A stretch of DNA of 64,000 nt from CAG-390 sp003523225 (GTDB lineage: Bacteria; Bacillota; Clostridia; Oscillospirales; CAG-272). The position numbers and the translations under genes are program-made. The notes beneath the pieces were generated by a model that saw only the letters and a program-made list of their open reading frames with translations, searched no databases and had not been told where the DNA came from. The DNA lies in contig CABPZE010000006.1 in NCBI GenBank assembly GCA_902461815.1, positions 1 to 64,000 on the forward strand, given 5' to 3'. Numbering within the stretch: the first letter of the stretch is position 1; every line of letters starts with the position of its first letter. This document shows, in pieces, positions 33,872 through 42,380 of this stretch.

Positions 33872-34885
33872 ATGACTGTACTTGTTACCGGAGGCGCCGG
33901 ATTTATCGGCTCTCATACCGTAGTCGAGCTGCTCTCAAGCGGATATGACGTAATAGTCGTCGACAACTATTCAAACAGCAAGCCCTGCGTGAACGACAGG
34001 GTGAGAAAGATCACCGGACGCGATTTCAAGGTCTTTGAATGTGAAATGTGCGACGCCGCGGCGCTTGACGCGGTGTTTGATGAAAATCACATAGACGCCG
34101 TTATCCATTTTGCCGGACTCAAGGCGGTGGGCGAATCTGTGGCTCAGCCCGCAAGATACTACCGCAACAACCTGCTTTCAACTCTGAATCTGATCGATTC
34201 AATGAAAAAGCATGGAGTTGGAACCATTGTGTTTTCCTCCTCCGCAACCGTATACGGCAGCCCGAAATCGGTGCCGATACGCGAGGATTTCCCGCTGTCG
34301 ACCACCAACCCGTACGGCGAGACCAAGCTGATGATAGAGCGCATTCTTGATGACTGCCGCCGCGCGGGAGATATCCGCAGTGTTTCGATCCTGCGTTATT
34401 TCAATCCCATCGGCGCTCACGAAAGCGGCATGATAGGAGAAGACCCCAAGGGCATACCGAACAATCTTCTGCCGTATATTTCGCAGGTGTCTGTCGGAAA
34501 GCTCGCGGAGCTTAAGGTGTACGGAGACGATTATCCAACGCATGACGGAACAGGCGTGCGTGACTATATCCATGTCGTTGACCTTGCACGTGCTCATCTG
34601 AAGGCTATCGAGCGCGCAAATAACGTCAGCGGAACAGAATACTACAACATCGGCACCGGAGTCGGATATTCCGTGCTTGACATTGTCAAAGCATATGAAA
34701 AGGCTACGGGCAGGAAGGTACCCTACCAGGTGGTCGGACGCCGCCCGGGCGACATTGCCGAATGCTATGCCGACCCCACCCTTGCCGCCGAAAAGCTGGG
34801 CTGGCATGCCGAGTACGGCATTGAGCGCATGTGCCGCGACGCGTACCGCTGGCAGTCCATGAATCCCGACGGATACGGAGACTGA
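33872..34885 (+). CDS. galE: UDP-glucose 4-epimerase
   Basis: Interconverts UDP-Glc and UDP-Gal, and in many family members the N-acetyl forms. The 337-residue short-chain dehydrogenase has the NAD motif GGAGFIGSH near residues 7-15, catalytic Ser in VFSSSATVYG, the YxxxK pair in NPYGETK, and the RYFNPIGAH and GVRDYIHVVDLA blocks of GalE. The ATG at 33872 follows CCGGAG; the frame upstream lies in the kinase gene. galM follows at once. Confidence 0.95.
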   Translation: MTVLVTGGAGFIGSHTVVELLSSGYDVIVVDNYSNSKPCVNDRVRKITGRDFKVFECEMCDAAALDAVFDENHIDAVIHFAGLKAVGESVAQPARYYRNNLLSTLNLIDSMKKHGVGTIVFSSSATVYGSPKSVPIREDFPLSTTNPYGETKLMIERILDDCRRAGDIRSVSILRYFNPIGAHESGMIGEDPKGIPNNLLPYISQVSVGKLAELKVYGDDYPTHDGTGVRDYIHVVDLARAHLKAIERANNVSGTEYYNIGTGVGYSVLDIVKAYEKATGRKVPYQVVGRRPGDIAECYADPTLAAEKLGWHAEYGIERMCRDAYRWQSMNPDGYGD

Positions 34886-34889
34886 ACCT

Positions 34890-35933
34890 ATGAGCGGAAT
34901 AAAGTCGGAAATTTTCGGAAAACTGCCTGACGGCAGAGCTGTCACTGCCTACACCCTGAGCCGGGGGTCTCTGACGGCGACAATACTTGACCTCGGCGCG
35001 ACCGTTGCCGATCTGAGCTTTGACGGTCTGAGCCTTGTGCGCGGGTACGATAGCCTTGAAAGCTACTATGAGGCTGACGGATACCTCGGCGCGGTCGTGG
35101 GACGTGTCGGCAACCGTATTGCAGGCGGAAGCTTCAGACTTGACGGCATGGAATACTCTCTTTTCTGCAACAACGGCGTGAACCATCTTCACGGCGGTAA
35201 GAACGGATTTGATAAAAAGCTCTGGAGGGCACAGCCGCACGCCGGGGATGAGCCGTCCCTTGAGCTGTCGTTGCTTTCACCCGACGGAGATGAAGGATAT
35301 CCGGGTAATCTTTCGGTAACGGTGCTATATACGCTGACATCCCGCGGGGGTCTGCGTATAGACTATACCTTCAACACCGACGCGCCTACCGTTGTCAACC
35401 TTACAAACCACACATATTTTAACCTTAACGGTAAGGGGGATATTCTGTCGCACACACTTACTCTTGCCGCAGACCGTTATCTGCCCACTGACAATGGACT
35501 TATCCCCACAGGAGAGATAAAAAGCGTTGAGGGAACGCCCTTTGACTTCCGTTCCGGAAAGACTGTTGGGCGCGATATTGACAAGCCCTGCCGCGATCTT
35601 GAGCTTGCAGGTGGGTATGACCACTGCTTTGTGTTTTCTCCGGTTGCCGCCCCTGAAGACGAGCCGCGCGCGATCCTTCGCGGCGATATTTCAGACAGGG
35701 AGCTGAGGCTTTACACCGACCGTCCGGGAGTGCAGTTCTACACGGGCAATTTCCTTGGGAACCCCCGTTTTCCCTTCCGCGGCGGCGTGGCACAGTCAAA
35801 ACGCGCGGCGCTTTGCCTTGAGACCGAGTCCGCTCCCGACGCGGTGAATCAGCCGCAGCTTGACGCGCTCGGAACTACTGTCCTTCGCCCCGGAGTGACG
35901 CGGCACAGCTTTACGGAATATGTTATCTCATAA
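34890..35933 (+). CDS. galM: Aldose 1-epimerase (mutarotase)
   Basis: Interconverts alpha and beta anomers of aldoses, mainly galactose. The 347-residue protein has GRVGNRIAGG, the HGGKNGFDKKLW histidine block, VVNLTNHTYFNLNG with the second catalytic His, and the late YTGNFLG-type stretch with GVQFYTGN and a glutamate in CLETESAPDAVNQP. It starts 5 nt after the galE stop, and the following CPBP gene overlaps its end by 14 nt. Confidence 0.94.
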   Translation: MSGIKSEIFGKLPDGRAVTAYTLSRGSLTATILDLGATVADLSFDGLSLVRGYDSLESYYEADGYLGAVVGRVGNRIAGGSFRLDGMEYSLFCNNGVNHLHGGKNGFDKKLWRAQPHAGDEPSLELSLLSPDGDEGYPGNLSVTVLYTLTSRGGLRIDYTFNTDAPTVVNLTNHTYFNLNGKGDILSHTLTLAADRYLPTDNGLIPTGEIKSVEGTPFDFRSGKTVGRDIDKPCRDLELAGGYDHCFVFSPVAAPEDEPRAILRGDISDRELRLYTDRPGVQFYTGNFLGNPRFPFRGGVAQSKRAALCLETESAPDAVNQPQLDALGTTVLRPGVTRHSFTEYVIS

Positions 35934-36669
35934 CGAAAACGGCGCGGAAGAAAACGTCAGCGGACGTAAAGACCGGCGCGTCGCCTGCTTTATCTGCCTT
36001 GCGGTGATACTGCTTTGCGGAATAATGGCTCTTGCCGACGGCGTTCTCGGGCTTCCTTACATACCGAAATCAGCGCTGAAGCTGGTGCTTTTTCTGGCTT
36101 TTCCGCTGATCTGCGGGCGGTTTTCAAAGGAGCTAAGTCCGGTTGAATTTTTGCGGCTTCCTCCGAAGGGGGACAAGCGGCAAAGAGCGGTAATAATATG
36201 GTCGGCGGCAGCAGGGGCTGTACTGTATGTTGCTATCCTCGGAGGATACCTTCTTCTTCGCGAAGTCGTGGATTTTTCAGGAATAACCACAAGTCTTGCC
36301 GAGGGTGAGGGTATAACCCGCGATACCTTTCCGCTTGCCGCGGCGTATATCACACTTTGCAATTCATTTGTAGAGGAGCTTTTCTTCCGCGGATTTGCGT
36401 TTTTGGCGCTTGAGCGTGCAGTGGGACGCAGATTTGCCTATGCTTTCAGCGCGGCGGCGTTTTCTGTCTACCATGCGGCAATACTTGACGGTTGGTTTTC
36501 GCCGCTGATATTTGTTCTAATGCTTGCCGGACTTTTTGCCGGAGGTCTGATATTTGACTTTCTCGCCGACAAGAGCCGGACGGTCTATCCGTCATGGTTT
36601 CTGCATATGGCGGCAAATCTCGGCATCAATACAATAGGGCTTATCCTGTTCGGAATAATCGGCGGATGA
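35920..36669 (+). CDS. CPBP-family intramembrane metalloprotease
   Basis: A 249-residue membrane protein with about seven to eight hydrophobic segments. The three family motifs are present: EELFFRG (the EExxxR glutamates near residues 152-158), SVYHAA with its histidine near 188, and WFLHMAANLG near 227-236. Relatives include prenyl-endopeptidase-like and bacteriocin self-immunity proteins. The start inside the galM end suggests translational coupling, though a functional link to sugar metabolism is not evident. Confidence 0.85.
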   Translation: MLSHNENGAEENVSGRKDRRVACFICLAVILLCGIMALADGVLGLPYIPKSALKLVLFLAFPLICGRFSKELSPVEFLRLPPKGDKRQRAVIIWSAAAGAVLYVAILGGYLLLREVVDFSGITTSLAEGEGITRDTFPLAAAYITLCNSFVEELFFRGFAFLALERAVGRRFAYAFSAAAFSVYHAAILDGWFSPLIFVLMLAGLFAGGLIFDFLADKSRTVYPSWFLHMAANLGINTIGLILFGIIGG

Positions 36670-36685
36670 GCGGATCGGAGAAAAA

Positions 36686-37339
36686 ATGATATTTCAGAAC
36701 AACGACCGCATAATATTTGCGGGAGATTCGGTTACGGATATGGGCAGCAATCAGCCGCTCGGCGAGGGACTGTCCGATAAGGTGGGCAGGGGATATGTCC
36801 GTGTGGTCGAAAATATGCTTGCCGTGTGGTATCCCGAACTGAATTTCAGAATTACCAACGCCGGAACCAGCGGAAACACCAGCCGGGATCTGCTTGCGCG
36901 CTTTGAGCGGGACGTAACCTCGCAAAATCCCGATTGGGTATCTATCTGCATTGGAATAAACGACGTCTGGCGTCAGTTTGATGTTCCGGCTATTCTTGAC
37001 GCCGCAGTGCTGCCTGACGAGTATGAGCGCAATGTCGAGTCGATGATACTTGCCGTCAAGGAAAAGGTAAAGGGGATATTCATTCTGTCTCCGTATTACA
37101 TAGAGCCGCTGAGCGAAGACCCCATGCGCCGCAGAATGGATGAGTACGGCGAGATCTGCCGTCGGCTTGCCGAAAAGCACGGCTGCGAATTTGTGGATTT
37201 TCAGCGTATGTTTTCGGATTACTGCAAGTATCAGCACTCCTCGCGTCTTGCGTGGGACAGAGTGCACCCGAATCAGATGGGAGCAACCCTTATGGCGCGC
37301 GAATTTTTGCGTCATACCGGCTTTGATTTTTCAAGATGA
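36686..37339 (+). CDS. SGNH/GDSL-type hydrolase
   Basis: A 217-residue esterase of the SGNH superfamily. Block I is FAGDSVTDMG with the nucleophile Ser near residue 15, block II the Gly in NAGTSGNTSRD, block III GINDVW with the oxyanion Asn, and block V DRVHPNQMG with the catalytic Asp and His near the C-terminus. No signal peptide is present, so it acts in the cytoplasm. Such enzymes often remove acetyl groups from sugars, which would fit the upstream sugar genes. GGAGAAAAA precedes the ATG. Confidence 0.9.
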   Translation: MIFQNNDRIIFAGDSVTDMGSNQPLGEGLSDKVGRGYVRVVENMLAVWYPELNFRITNAGTSGNTSRDLLARFERDVTSQNPDWVSICIGINDVWRQFDVPAILDAAVLPDEYERNVESMILAVKEKVKGIFILSPYYIEPLSEDPMRRRMDEYGEICRRLAEKHGCEFVDFQRMFSDYCKYQHSSRLAWDRVHPNQMGATLMAREFLRHTGFDFSR

Positions 37340-37414
37340 ACGCCGAGTGACCGCTTAAGCTGTCCGGGTTATATGCGTTCCGGAAAAGTCGGAAAGCAAT
37401 AATTGAATATCTGT

Positions 37415-37461
37415 CATCCGACGGGTCTTACCTTTGTAAAATTCCGTCGGATGATTTTTTT
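37415..37461 (+). terminator. Rho-independent terminator after the sugar gene run
   Basis: CATCCGACGG (37415-37424) pairs with CCGTCGGATG (37444-37453) around a 19-nt loop, followed by ATTTTTTT. Confidence 0.85.
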
Positions 37462-37535
37462 CAGGTTTTATTTGTCCCTACCGTATCATATAAATCTATA
37501 AGGACAAACAATAACTTGAAAGGGCAACTCAAAAG

Positions 37536-38741
37536 ATGAAACAGGCATGTAAACGACTTTTTTTCACACACGGTGGACGCTTGCGCAGGCTTGCTGTGCT
37601 TACGTCGGTATTTTTGACGGCAATTCTGTTTTTTTCGGGCATCCCGGTGTCGGCAGAGCCAAAGGCGGAAGATACAGCTCCCGAGTTTGGGCTTGACTGC
37701 GTTTCGGCAATTCTTATGGAAGCACAGACCGGAAGGGTGCTTTACGAGAAGAACGCCGACGAACCGCTGCCCCCGGCGTCGGTAACAAAGATAATGACAC
37801 TTCTTCTTGTAATGGAAGCCATTGAACGCGGAGTATTTACTCTTGACACGGTTCTTGCGACCTCCACCCGCGCTTCCCAGATGGGCGGCTCGCAGATATA
37901 CCTCAAGGAGGGCGAGCAGATGAGGGTGGAGGATCTGATAAAGTCAGTGGTCATTGCGTCCGCAAACGACGCCGCAGTCGTGCTTGCTGAGGCGGTTGCC
38001 GGCAGCGAGGAAGCATTTGTGGCGGAAATGAACAAACGCGCCACGGAGCTTGGCATGAAGACGGCGCATTTTGAAAACACCAACGGGCTTGACGATACCG
38101 TAACCAACCATGTGCTGTCGGCGCGTGACATTGCAATTATGTCCCGCGAGTTGATAAAGTATGAAAAGATACTTGAATTCAGCTCGACGTGGATGGACAG
38201 CGTGCGTGACGGGGCTTTCGGGCTTACCAACACCAACCGTCTCATTCGTTTTTACCGCGGTGCGACCGGGCTTAAGACCGGCTCGACGTCAAAGGCGAAA
38301 TTCTGTATGAGCGCTACCGCCGAGCGGGACGGAATGTCGCTGATCGCCGTTATCATGGCTGCTCCCACACGTGACGCGCGCAACAGTTCTGCCGCTGCGC
38401 TACTTGACTGGGGCTTTGCAAACTACTCGCTTTACCGTTATGATGAGGGAGAGGATGAGGATATCCCGGTGCTCGGCGGCGTTGAGAATATTCTTCATAC
38501 AGCTCACGGCGACTTCTGCACTGTGGTAAAGAAAGGGGAAGAAAAGAAGGTCGAAGCGCAGAAGGAGCTGCCCGAAAGCGTTTCCGCGCCTGTAAGAAAA
38601 GGAGACGCGGTAGGTGCGATCACCTTCCGGCTGGACGGAGGTGAGCTTGGCAGGATCGACATAAGCGCGGCTCATGGTGTGGATAAAATTTCCTTTGGCG
38701 GACTGCTGCTGAGAATGTTGAAACGGTTTTTCCTCACCTGA
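37536..38741 (+). CDS. D-alanyl-D-alanine carboxypeptidase (DacF/PBP5 type)
   Basis: Trims the terminal D-Ala of peptidoglycan stem peptides outside the membrane. The 401-residue protein has a signal segment (about 18-40), the serine motif ASVTK with Ser82 and Lys85, the SAND triad motif near 143, and KTGSTSKAKF as the KTG box. A C-terminal PBP5_C-like beta domain and a final hydrophobic/basic stretch for membrane association follow. One of two such enzymes in the window; the other is at 49996. Confidence 0.92.
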   Translation: MKQACKRLFFTHGGRLRRLAVLTSVFLTAILFFSGIPVSAEPKAEDTAPEFGLDCVSAILMEAQTGRVLYEKNADEPLPPASVTKIMTLLLVMEAIERGVFTLDTVLATSTRASQMGGSQIYLKEGEQMRVEDLIKSVVIASANDAAVVLAEAVAGSEEAFVAEMNKRATELGMKTAHFENTNGLDDTVTNHVLSARDIAIMSRELIKYEKILEFSSTWMDSVRDGAFGLTNTNRLIRFYRGATGLKTGSTSKAKFCMSATAERDGMSLIAVIMAAPTRDARNSSAAALLDWGFANYSLYRYDEGEDEDIPVLGGVENILHTAHGDFCTVVKKGEEKKVEAQKELPESVSAPVRKGDAVGAITFRLDGGELGRIDISAAHGVDKISFGGLLLRMLKRFFLT

Positions 38742-38807
38742 GGAGCAAAATCGTAAATGTGGCGGTAAAAATGGGGAAAAAGGGACTAAAATTCATTGAA
38801 AATTCAG

Positions 38808-38836
38808 TTGAAATCAGCCTCATTTGGTGATAAAAT
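38808..38836 (+). promoter_or_regulatory. Sigma-A promoter for pgi
   Basis: TTGAAA (38808-38813), a 17-nt spacer and TAAAAT (38831-38836), about 50 nt upstream of the gene. Confidence 0.65.
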
Positions 38837-38889
38837 ATAATGTAACTGAATAAGAAGTTTCAATGTGCCAAAGGAAGGTGTAGTTCATT

Positions 38890-40224
38890 ATGACTCTTAA
38901 TCTGAGTGAAAAATTTGTGTCCCCCTTTATAGCCGCCGACGAGCTGGAAGCGATAAGACCTGAGGTAGAGGCGGCAGACCGCGCCCTGCGCGAGGGAAGC
39001 GGAGCAGGCTCCGAAATGCTTGGCTGGCTGACGCTGCCCGAAAACTACGACCGCGATGAGTTTGTAAGGATCAAAAACGCTGCCGAAAGGATCAAAAAAC
39101 TCTGCGATGTGTTTATCGTTATCGGCATCGGCGGTTCTTATCTCGGCTCAAGAGCCGTTATTGAATTTCTAAGATCTCCGCGCTATAATCAGCTTAAAAA
39201 GGATACGCCTGAGATTTATTTTTCGGGCTGCAACATCAGCTCCTCTGACCTTGGCGAGCTTCTTGAGCTTTGCGAGGGCAAGGATGTATGCATAAATGTA
39301 ATATCAAAATCGGGAACTACCACCGAGCCTGCCGTGGCTTTCCGCGTTTTCCGCTCGCTTCTTGAAAAGAAGTACGGCAAAGAGGGAGCTGCCGAGCGTA
39401 TTTTCGTGACCACCGACCGCGCACGCGGCACTCTCAAGGCATTTGCCGACCGCGCCGGATATGAGACATTTGTCGTTCCTGACGACGTGGGCGGAAGATA
39501 TTCGGTGCTTTCAGCTGTCGGTCTGCTTCCCATTGCCGTGTCCGGTATTGACATTGATGAGCTTATGGGCGGCGCGGCAGATGCAATGCGTGAGCTGACA
39601 TCCCCCGATATCGACCGCAATCCGGCGTACAAGTACGCGGCGATGCGCAACATTCTTTACCGCAAGGGAAAGAAGCTTGAGATACTTGTCGGCTACGAGC
39701 CGTATATGCTGATGTTCAACGAGTGGTGGAAGCAGCTGTTCGGCGAGAGCGAGGGCAAGGACGGACGCGGGCTTTATCCCGCATCGGTGATATTCTCCAC
39801 AGACCTGCATTCGCTTGGACAGTTCATTCAGGACGGCACACGCACGATGTTTGAAACGGTGATCTCCTTTGAAGACCCGGGAGACGCGGTGACTATCCCC
39901 GACGACCCGGAGAATATTGACGGTCTTGGCTTCCTTTCCGGTAAGCCGCTGACATATGTCAACGATACCGCCATGAAGGGAACGCTTCTTGCTCACGTTG
40001 ACGGCGACGTACCGAACATTCTGCTGACCCTGCGTGACCGCTCTGCTCGCTCGCTCGGCTACATGATCTATTTCTTTGAGCTTGCCTGCGCGCTGTCCGG
40101 ATATCTGCTTGGCGTCAATCCCTTCAATCAGCCCGGCGTCGAGGCATACAAGAAGAATATGTTTGCTCTGCTTGGAAAGCCGGGATATGAGGAGCTTGCC
40201 GCAGGTCTGGCTTCAAGACTCTGA
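38890..40224 (+). CDS. pgi: Glucose-6-phosphate isomerase
   Basis: Interconverts glucose 6-phosphate and fructose 6-phosphate. The 444-residue length matches the short Firmicute type (about 450). Visible motifs are VIGIGGSYLGSRAVIEFL, NVISKSGTTTEPAVAFR, the signature DVGGRYSVLSAVGLLPIA, and GQFIQDGTRTMFET. C-terminal GVNPFNQPGVEAYKKNM carries the active-site lysine region. AAGGAAGGTG precedes the ATG. It is transcribed from its own promoter. Confidence 0.96.
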   Translation: MTLNLSEKFVSPFIAADELEAIRPEVEAADRALREGSGAGSEMLGWLTLPENYDRDEFVRIKNAAERIKKLCDVFIVIGIGGSYLGSRAVIEFLRSPRYNQLKKDTPEIYFSGCNISSSDLGELLELCEGKDVCINVISKSGTTTEPAVAFRVFRSLLEKKYGKEGAAERIFVTTDRARGTLKAFADRAGYETFVVPDDVGGRYSVLSAVGLLPIAVSGIDIDELMGGAADAMRELTSPDIDRNPAYKYAAMRNILYRKGKKLEILVGYEPYMLMFNEWWKQLFGESEGKDGRGLYPASVIFSTDLHSLGQFIQDGTRTMFETVISFEDPGDAVTIPDDPENIDGLGFLSGKPLTYVNDTAMKGTLLAHVDGDVPNILLTLRDRSARSLGYMIYFFELACALSGYLLGVNPFNQPGVEAYKKNMFALLGKPGYEELAAGLASRL

Positions 40225-40259
40225 TATCAAAGATTATATGTTTTTTGCCGCGAAAGCAC

Positions 40260-40288
40260 TTGATTTTTCTTGCTTTATCGTGTATAAT
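40260..40288 (+). promoter_or_regulatory. Sigma-A promoter for the P-loop gene
   Basis: TTGATT (40260-40265), a 17-nt spacer and TATAAT (40283-40288). A GCCGCC-ACG-GGCGGC hairpin at 40346-40360 lies between it and the CGGAGG ribosome site. Confidence 0.7.
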
Positions 40289-40372
40289 ATAATCAGTTAA
40301 ATAGTATGTTCCGGACACTACTCACGGAATCTCAAATATTCAACAGCCGCCACGGGCGGCACGGAGGTTAAT

Positions 40373-40780
40373 ATGCTCAAATTACTCATTGGAGTCAAAG
40401 GCTCCGGCAAAACCAAAACGCTCATTTCCTTGGTAAACGAAGCGGTCGAGTCAAGTCAGGGTGCGGTCGTCTGCATAGAGAAGGGGATAAAGCTCCGCTA
40501 TGATGTCAATTACCGTTGCAGACTTATCAACGTGGATGAGTATTTTGTTTTTGACGCCGAGGCGCTTTACGGCTTTGTTGCCGGTATTCTTGCCAGCAAC
40601 CACGATGTGACCCACGTATTTGTCGATTCCGCACTGCGCATCTGTAACAACGACCGCGACGCTTTCGAGAAGCTGCTCCAGTCTCTTGACGAGCTTTCCG
40701 ACAGCCACAAGGTCGACATAGTCATGACGTCATCCCTCCCTGTCGAAGAGGCGGACGATACTGTCAAAAGATACATCTGA
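40373..40780 (+). CDS. Small P-loop protein of unknown function
   Basis: A 135-residue protein with Walker A GVKGSGKT at residues 7-14 and a hydrophobic strand ending in aspartate (VTHVFVDSAL) that could be Walker B. A second strand KVDIVMTSSLP follows. This is a minimal RecA-like nucleotide-binding core without a sensor or partner domain. Similar small clostridial proteins are often labelled PilT-like, which I would not infer here. It has its own promoter and a GC hairpin before the ribosome site; a large hairpin follows the stop. Confidence 0.75.
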   Translation: MLKLLIGVKGSGKTKTLISLVNEAVESSQGAVVCIEKGIKLRYDVNYRCRLINVDEYFVFDAEALYGFVAGILASNHDVTHVFVDSALRICNNDRDAFEKLLQSLDELSDSHKVDIVMTSSLPVEEADDTVKRYI

Positions 40781-40798
40781 TAGCTATAAATACCATAC

Positions 40799-40827
40799 GG
40801 GCTGCCGCGTCATAAACGCGGCAGCCC
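40799..40827 (+). terminator. 12-bp GC hairpin between the P-loop gene and guaB
   Basis: GGGCTGCCGCGT (40799-40810) pairs perfectly with 40816-40827 around a 5-nt loop. There is no U-tract after it, so it may be a weak terminator or part of the guaB leader. Confidence 0.5.
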
Positions 40828-40877
40828 GCTGTGGATTGATGAAAAAATAACAACACGGAAAGAATTGGTGATTTAAA

Positions 40878-42380
40878 ATGGCATACTTCTACCCTGAACC
40901 CTCGCACACCTTCAGCGAATATCTGCTCATACCGGGCTACACCTCGCCCGACTGCATACCCGAAAATGTTTCGCTCAGAACTCCGCTCGTCAAATTCCGC
41001 CGCGGCGAAAGCTCTGCGATAAATCTCAACATACCGCTCGTCTCCGCTGTAATGCAGTCGGTTTCGGACGACAAAATGGCAATAGCTCTTGCACGCGAGG
41101 GCGGTCTTTCTTTTATTTACGGGTCTCAGAGCATAGCCGATGAGGCTGCCATGGTCGCGCGCGTAAAAAGCTACAAGGCAGGCTTTGTGGTAAGCGATTC
41201 CAACCTTACTCCGGAGAACACTCTGGCTGACGTGCTTGCGCTTGTCGAACGCAACGGTCACGGCACTATTGCGATAACAGACGACGGAAGCAGCAACGGT
41301 CATCTGCTCGGCATCGTTACCGGACGCGATTACCGTGTTTCGCGTATGTCGCCGGAGCTTTGTGTATCGGAATTCATGACTCCGCGCGAAAAGCTCATCA
41401 CCGCGCCCGAAAACACCACGCTCAAGGAGGCAAACGATATAATCTGGGACAACAAGCTCAACGCACTGCCGATAGTGGACAGCGAGAACAGGCTTTGCTA
41501 TTTTGTGTTCCGCAAGGACTATTCCGAGCATAAGGAAAATCCGCAGGAGCTGCTTGACAGTCAGAAACGCTTTATGGTCGGAGCCGGAATCAACACACGC
41601 GACTATGCCGAGCGCGTTCCGGCGCTTGTAAATGCGGGGGTTGACGTGCTGTGCATTGACGCTTCCGAGGGTTACACCTGCTGGCAGAAGCAGACGCTTG
41701 ATTTCATCCGCGGACGCTACGGCGACAGCGTGAAGGTCGGAGCGGGCAACGTTGTTGACCGCGACGGGTTCCGCTTCCTTGCCGAAGCGGGAGCAGACTT
41801 CGTGAAGGTCGGTATCGGCGGCGGTTCGATCTGTATCACCCGCGAGCAGAAGGGTATCGGCAGAGGTCAGGCAACGGCGCTTATTGAGGTTGCCGCGGCT
41901 CGCGATGAGTATTTCCGCGAAACCGGAATTTACATTCCGATCTGTTCTGACGGCGGCATAGTACACGATTATCATATGACTCTGGCGCTTGCCATGGGAG
42001 CGGATTTCCTGATGCTCGGCAGATATTTTGCTCGCTTTGACGAAAGCCCGACAAACAGACTTTTCATCAACGGTCAGTATGTAAAGGAATACTGGGGTGA
42101 AGGCTCAAACCGCGCCCGCAACTGGCAGAGGTACGACCTCGGCGGCAAGAGTGGGCTGGGCTTTGAGGAAGGCGTTGATTCTTATGTCGTATACGCCGGT
42201 CCCCTGCGTGAGAATGTGGCGAAGAGTCTTTACAAGGTCAAATCCACAATGTGCAATTGCGGAGTGACTAACATCCCCGATTTGCAGAAAAACGCGCGTA
42301 TCACGCTTGTTTCCTCCACGAGCATCGTTGAGGGCGGATACCACGATGTTATACTCAAATCGGCAAGTGCAAAGCTATGA
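40878..42380 (+). CDS. guaB: Inosine 5'-monophosphate dehydrogenase
   Basis: Oxidises IMP to XMP, the substrate of GuaA, using NAD. The 500-residue protein has the (beta/alpha)8 core interrupted by two CBS repeats (about residues 110-220). The catalytic-loop Cys is Cys319 in GIGGGSICITREQKG; the usual IMPDH loop reads GIGPGSICTTR, so two loop residues differ. The downstream SDGGI phosphate motif and the MGADFLMLGRYFA stretch are intact. The ribosome site is weak. It overlaps radC by 4 nt (ATGA). Confidence 0.9.
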   Translation: MAYFYPEPSHTFSEYLLIPGYTSPDCIPENVSLRTPLVKFRRGESSAINLNIPLVSAVMQSVSDDKMAIALAREGGLSFIYGSQSIADEAAMVARVKSYKAGFVVSDSNLTPENTLADVLALVERNGHGTIAITDDGSSNGHLLGIVTGRDYRVSRMSPELCVSEFMTPREKLITAPENTTLKEANDIIWDNKLNALPIVDSENRLCYFVFRKDYSEHKENPQELLDSQKRFMVGAGINTRDYAERVPALVNAGVDVLCIDASEGYTCWQKQTLDFIRGRYGDSVKVGAGNVVDRDGFRFLAEAGADFVKVGIGGGSICITREQKGIGRGQATALIEVAAARDEYFRETGIYIPICSDGGIVHDYHMTLALAMGADFLMLGRYFARFDESPTNRLFINGQYVKEYWGEGSNRARNWQRYDLGGKSGLGFEEGVDSYVVYAGPLRENVAKSLYKVKSTMCNCGVTNIPDLQKNARITLVSSTSIVEGGYHDVILKSASAKL

